DNA from: Istiophorus platypterus
Lineage: Eukaryota; Chordata; Actinopteri; Istiophoriformes; Istiophoridae
Assembly: GCA_016859345.1 (NCBI GenBank)
Contig: CM029111.1
Location: forward strand, 15,605,214 to 15,669,213
Reading direction: 5' to 3'
Length of the DNA: 64,000 nt
Both the position numbers and the translations under genes were made by a program. Shown piece by piece: positions 59,995-64,000 of this stretch. Numbering within the stretch: position 1 is the first letter of the stretch; each line of letters opens with the position of its first letter. The notes under the pieces are model-generated. The model had not been told where the DNA came from and made no database searches. It saw nothing but the letters and a program-made list of their open reading frames with translations.

Positions 59995-61570
59995 ATCCCC
60001 CTGATTTGTGGACAAACTCGCACCGATAGGCCAGGAGCTGGCGCTCGCTGGCTGTCACGCCTCCTCATCCTGCCCGCCGACCTATCCCTGGTCCTCCCCG
60101 TGACAACTATCGCCGAGCGGCCCTCCGACCTTTGCCCCCCCCGGTCCCCCTGGGGCCGCTCGGCTTGGGGCTCTCTCTCTCGAAAGCCTGTCAACCCCGC
60201 TTCTCTCCAGTCACCCGGCACATCGACAAGCTGTCAGGGGTGGAGCAGACGCGAAGAAGTTTGATCCCCCGGCCGGACGAGCCGTGGCCCCCGGGGGCCT
60301 TTTGAGGCGGATTGGATGGAGACGCTAGCGAGACCGGTCCATCTGTCCTGCTGGCTTTCGTGCTTATGAGTTCTCAAAGCCATTAATAAAAAAGAAGAAA
60401 AAAGAAAGAGAAGGACGTTTCGGGTTGATCGTTAATAGCTCCACTTCGCCGCTGTCGTGAGTTTTATGGGGGGGGGGACGCCGACTGCAGGGGTCTAATG
60501 AAATGAAGAAAAATGAAAATGAGTGTTTGTGTAACGCAAAGCAACAAAACGAGGGTTAAAAGGATGGGAGGTGCCAATTATCGCCCACACGGCATCCTCC
60601 CTCCTCCCAGGTCTTTTCGGTTTAATTACGCTTAATTATTTTTCAGGCGCGCCTCAACGCACGGCAGCGCATCACAGCAACGGAAGCGTCATGGAAAAAC
60701 GCAGGCGGACCGGCGATCGGAACGTGTGCCGGTACCGACGGGCTTGTATATCCGGCACTTTAACGACCTGTCCCTGGAAACGGTGGGACGCGGCACAACG
60801 CAGCACATCCCGCCTGTTCTTCCTCCGCGCTCTCCGAAGCAGTATTCAGGATTCTCAGTATTAAAAACGGGCTGACCTCCTTCTCCTCCTCCTCCTCCTC
60901 CTCCAGCACTTTGATCATCATTTCAGCCGTCAATTTACAGGTCCACTCCTCCTAATCACAGCCATCTGGGCAATTTCTGCCTCTGGACTGTGTCGTTGCG
61001 TTTATGCAGAGGTTTGATCCCTGAGATGAGCATAAAATCCCCTTTGAGACCCAGCATGGACTAGTCAGTTTGGAGCTAAAATATTTTGATGATACTAATT
61101 TTGCAAAAATATAATACTTCCCAACCATTTTATAGCTATAGCTACGTTTGAACTTCCACGCAGCCAATGAAACCAGCCCATCAGGTGTGAATGTGCAGTC
61201 ATCGCTGCAGAGTACTGAGAAGTCATAACAGTAAAGGCCCATTTATATTTGCACATCGAACCTACGGCAAAGCCGGCGAAAGTGGCCCGAGCATTTATAC
61301 TTCTGCGTCGGTGTTGCTCCGCAATTTCAATCCTAACTGCCGCCATGCTGAGCTTCCTCGCCGCTGTTTTTCCACGAGTTTGTCGCCGCGCTCCGAAGAC
61401 AATGGCATCCAAAGCTGAGCGAACCTTGATGGAGCCGGAGGCGACGGATGTCGGACAGCGGGTAGTTTTACTCGCAGAAACGAGGAGAAGCATAAATTTG
61501 CCCCTAAGAGCTCAGGAGACCAACAAGACATCCAACCGACTGTTCTGAGCTCGGGATCCGCTGCGGTAGC

Positions 61571-61866
61571 GACGGCCTCCATTCTCCATCAAGGACAAGG
61601 ACTGCTTCTATTTAACGACCGCGCTTCGGAAGGAGAGATGTGAAACAAACAAACAAAAAAAAAGATTTAGGGAGCATCGAGTCAGGTTTCAGGAGGTGAT
61701 TCACCGCTGCGGAAAAACAGACACACTGAATCAAAGTTTAAAGAGTCGACTCTTATCGCAGCGAGGGGAAGATTTACAGCATCTGTGGCAGCAGCTGCAC
61801 AGCAGAGGGCGGACAGGCGGTAAGGAAACAGCTAAAATGTATGCACACCCAAGCTGGGGTGCTACC
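61571..61866 (+). repeat. Dispersed repeat, copy 2 (direct partner of 59704-59994)
   Basis: 296 bp, similar to copy 1 with scattered substitutions and small indels. Sequence just upstream (about 61230-61560, with GCATTTATACTTCTGCGTCG) may belong to the same element and looks like a non-autonomous DNA transposon, possibly PIF/Harbinger-like; that class is a guess. Confidence 0.8.
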
Positions 61867-62468
61867 TTATAATCCTGACATAAGAAAATGGACTAGCAGT
61901 GATGTTTCCTTTCATTTGTAATCTACCTCAGTGCAGAAACCTGCAGGGACACACAATGCATTTGCATTGGCGGGTCACGGTATCAGGGAAATCTTCTGGC
62001 AGAAGGCGCCGCGGCCCCGTCACGCCCTGTCGTGACGTGGAGAGGCCTCTCCGCTGGCCGTGGCAGCCGTCGCCTCGCTACATTTCCCGGCTGCGAATCG
62101 AAACCAGCCACCCCCCCCCCCAACACCTCCCGGCGTCCTGCGTTATCGCGCCGTTGCACCAAAACCTTGACCCCCCCCCCGGCCCTTCCTCCTCCTCGTC
62201 AAACAAGAACCTGAGGATGTGAGGAATGCGCCCTTGTGCCTCTCCACTCCGGCATGAAGCCCAAACTGGTTTGAACAAGAGTAAGGCATGCCAAAAAAAA
62301 AAAAAAAAAAAAGACGCGGCAGGAAAGGCCAACCTCTCCGCATTCTCAAATTCTCCACACATTCCAAATATTTCACTGGGAAATGAATATCAGCCCCCAC
62401 ATTTTCCCAAAAAAAAAAAAAAAAAAAGAGATCGGATTGCTCCAAGCCCAGCAGTGTTCATTTTTCAG

Positions 62469-62530
62469 ACACACACACACCGGCACACACACACACACAA
62501 ACACACACACACCCACACCAGCACACACAC
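62469..62530. repeat. CA-rich microsatellite
   Basis: CA repeat with CGG, AAC and CCA interruptions. Confidence 0.96.
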
Positions 62531-63092
62531 GTAGCTACATTAAGGATATCTTGCAAGTGTCATTAAGATCAACGTTGAGCGGGAGCTCGGTCCGACGGGC
62601 CATCGGCGTAACGAGGCCGAAGACGAGATCCGGGAAAAAAAACAGACCAGAAGACCTTCATTGTCATTCAAGACACATGACCTTTGTGAACCAGAGACCA
62701 CGTAGCGGGACCCATCTCGCCATGCTGGCTCTCACAGCCCCCCCCCCCTGACAAGAGGCGAGCGTAGAGCGCGACGGGGCACGTGTTCGCGCCAGCGTTC
62801 GCTCGTGCCGACATGTGTCTGATAGGTTTGCTAATGGCCGGGGGGGGCTAATAGCCCTATCGACTCAGTGCCGGGTTATTACTGCCCCTTGTCCAGCGTC
62901 CTTACTCCACCACGGAACGCTAACTAGATCCTGATGAATACCGGCCATCATCTCACGTCATTAATCACACCTCATTTCTGGGCTGATGGGACGAAATAGG
63001 CTCATTTGGACTTCAGTCAATAGCCAGTGAAGAGTGGGATCACCCATGAATAGCTTATGAAGCCTTTATAAGGAGACTTTAGTCAGTTTTCC

Positions 63093-63354
63093 TTTCTTTT
63101 TTTTCACCTTTGAGATACAGTAAGTTCCCAGTTGCTGAGCTTGTCTTTTTTTTTTTTTTTTTCCTCCCGGGGCAGGCGGTACTTTCCTTCAGCGCCGGAC
63201 AAGAGCCGGACTGTCTCTGCAACGGCGCCGTCGGCACAAACAGCTCGCGACGCCCGCTGCGTGGGCCAGACACGTGGTCCGACATCCCCGTGTGGCTCCG
63301 ACACCCGTCCGAGGCCATCCGTCACCGCGGAAGGGCGCGCGAGAAAAACTTTCG
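63093..63354. repeat. Direct duplication, first copy
   Basis: Matches 63739-64000 base for base in my reading, including a 17-T run, at an offset of 646 bases. GC- and CpG-rich in its right half. The open frames across it are also duplicated and look non-coding. Confidence 0.95.
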
Positions 63355-63738
63355 TTTGTTCAACGGGCGCCATCCGCCGCCGTGGCAAATCGGTGGTGTT
63401 CTGAAGCCGGCAGCCAGAGGAAAGGGGCCTCGGAGCCGGGGGGGCACGAGGGATTTTTGTTATCATATTTTACACCCATTCGGCGTGGCGGCAGCCGGCA
63501 GCGTCCCGGGGAACCGCCGCCGCTTCGCCTGAGCTCCAGGGAGAGAGAGTGGGCCGCGCGGAGCAGCTCTCTTTTGTCTAATTATACTGCAGGAAAAAAA
63601 CAGCAAAAAAGAAAAAGGCTTCATTTCAATGCTGCAGGCGCCGACGCAAAAAAAAAAAAATAAATTCTTGACTCCGGTTTATTAACTGAGAGGAGGAAGG
63701 AATCATTCATTCATCGCCGACACACAGAGGAATTTCTT

Positions 63739-64000
63739 TTTCTTTTTTTTCACCTTTGAGATACAGTAAGTTCCCAGTTGCTGAGCTTGTCTTTTTTTTT
63801 TTTTTTTTCCTCCCGGGGCAGGCGGTACTTTCCTTCAGCGCCGGACAAGAGCCGGACTGTCTCTGCAACGGCGCCGTCGGCACAAACAGCTCGCGACGCC
63901 CGCTGCGTGGGCCAGACACGTGGTCCGACATCCCCGTGTGGCTCCGACACCCGTCCGAGGCCATCCGTCACCGCGGAAGGGCGCGCGAGAAAAACTTTCG
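63739..64000. repeat. Direct duplication, second copy, cut by the window edge
   Basis: Second copy of 63093-63354; it still matches at the last base of the window, so the duplicated unit may be longer. The 384 bases between the copies would be part of a 646-bp tandem unit if the repeat continues. Confidence 0.95.

Larger units (their letters stand above)
39369..64000 (-). other. Intron 1 of MAGI3 (24.6 kb seen, continues beyond window)
   Basis: Begins at the exon 2 acceptor and runs to the right edge. No coding exon of any gene was found on either strand by similarity. It carries most of the dispersed repeats, listed separately. Stretches 44113-49074, 49963-57739 and 59995-61200 hold microsatellites and C/G homopolymers but otherwise nothing I can name. 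A large first intron is typical of MAGI genes. Confidence 0.8.

Overview
This window is vertebrate, almost certainly teleost, nuclear DNA. It holds short exons with consensus GT-AG junctions, long introns full of CA/GT, AT, GA and homopolymer microsatellites, and dispersed repeats of a kind common in fish. I see no operons, prokaryotic genes, CRISPR arrays or rRNA genes. The only gene I can support is a MAGI-family scaffold (membrane-associated guanylate kinase with inverted domain order) on the minus strand. From remembered family sequences it fits MAGI3 best: the segment after the guanylate-kinase-like part (YGTPKPPAEPSP, then VDQVLFD and QRKRTTSVSKM), the long-form tail ending (ITPGPWKVPS) and a short alternative tail ending in KPEHH. 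Whether it is the magi3a or magi3b paralogue cannot be decided here.

Layout, in transcript order (falling coordinates). Exon 1, which should carry the start codon and PDZ0, is not in the window, so intron 1 is at least 24.6 kb (39369-64000 and beyond). Exon 2 (39252-39368) and exon 3 (33442-33561) encode the guanylate-kinase-like part. The acidic linker is at 24945-25151, WW1 at 22349-22511 plus 21539-21618, the WW2 second half at 18883-19019, PDZ1 at 15186-15383 plus the start of 12672-13364, and PDZ2 in the rest of that large exon. A 32-nt microexon (10615-10646) and a proline/glutamine linker (9640-9898) follow. Then come PDZ3 (9026-9120, 8690-8882), PDZ4 (6919-7134, 6125-6310), two linker exons (5895-5988, 4454-4532) and PDZ5 (4107-4244, 3288-3426). 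After PDZ5 the gene splits into a short tail (2879-2931) or a long Arg/Ser/Lys-rich tail (857-1854). Every junction placed is phase-consistent except one: the small exon for the first half of WW2 is recognisable only as a damaged, frameshifted sequence near 20664-20715, beside a 13-base G run. With an intact 58-nt exon there, the visible protein would be about 1,400 residues, plus roughly 100 from exon 1.

All five complete PDZ domains keep the GFGF carboxylate-binding loop and a histidine at the start of helix B, so all look like class I. The product should be a junctional or synaptic scaffold whose WW and PDZ modules gather receptors, phosphatases and signalling proteins; the guanylate-kinase-like part is non-catalytic in this family. 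Points worth a second look are the damaged WW2 exon, CA-repeat tracts just downstream of several 5' splice sites, a histidine/glutamine repeat between PDZ1 and PDZ2, the conserved alternative tail, a near-perfect 56-bp hairpin, an 870-890 bp repeat in two inverted copies, and an identical 262-bp duplication running off the right edge. I found no evidence of a new biological system; this is an ordinary vertebrate gene with some unusual details.
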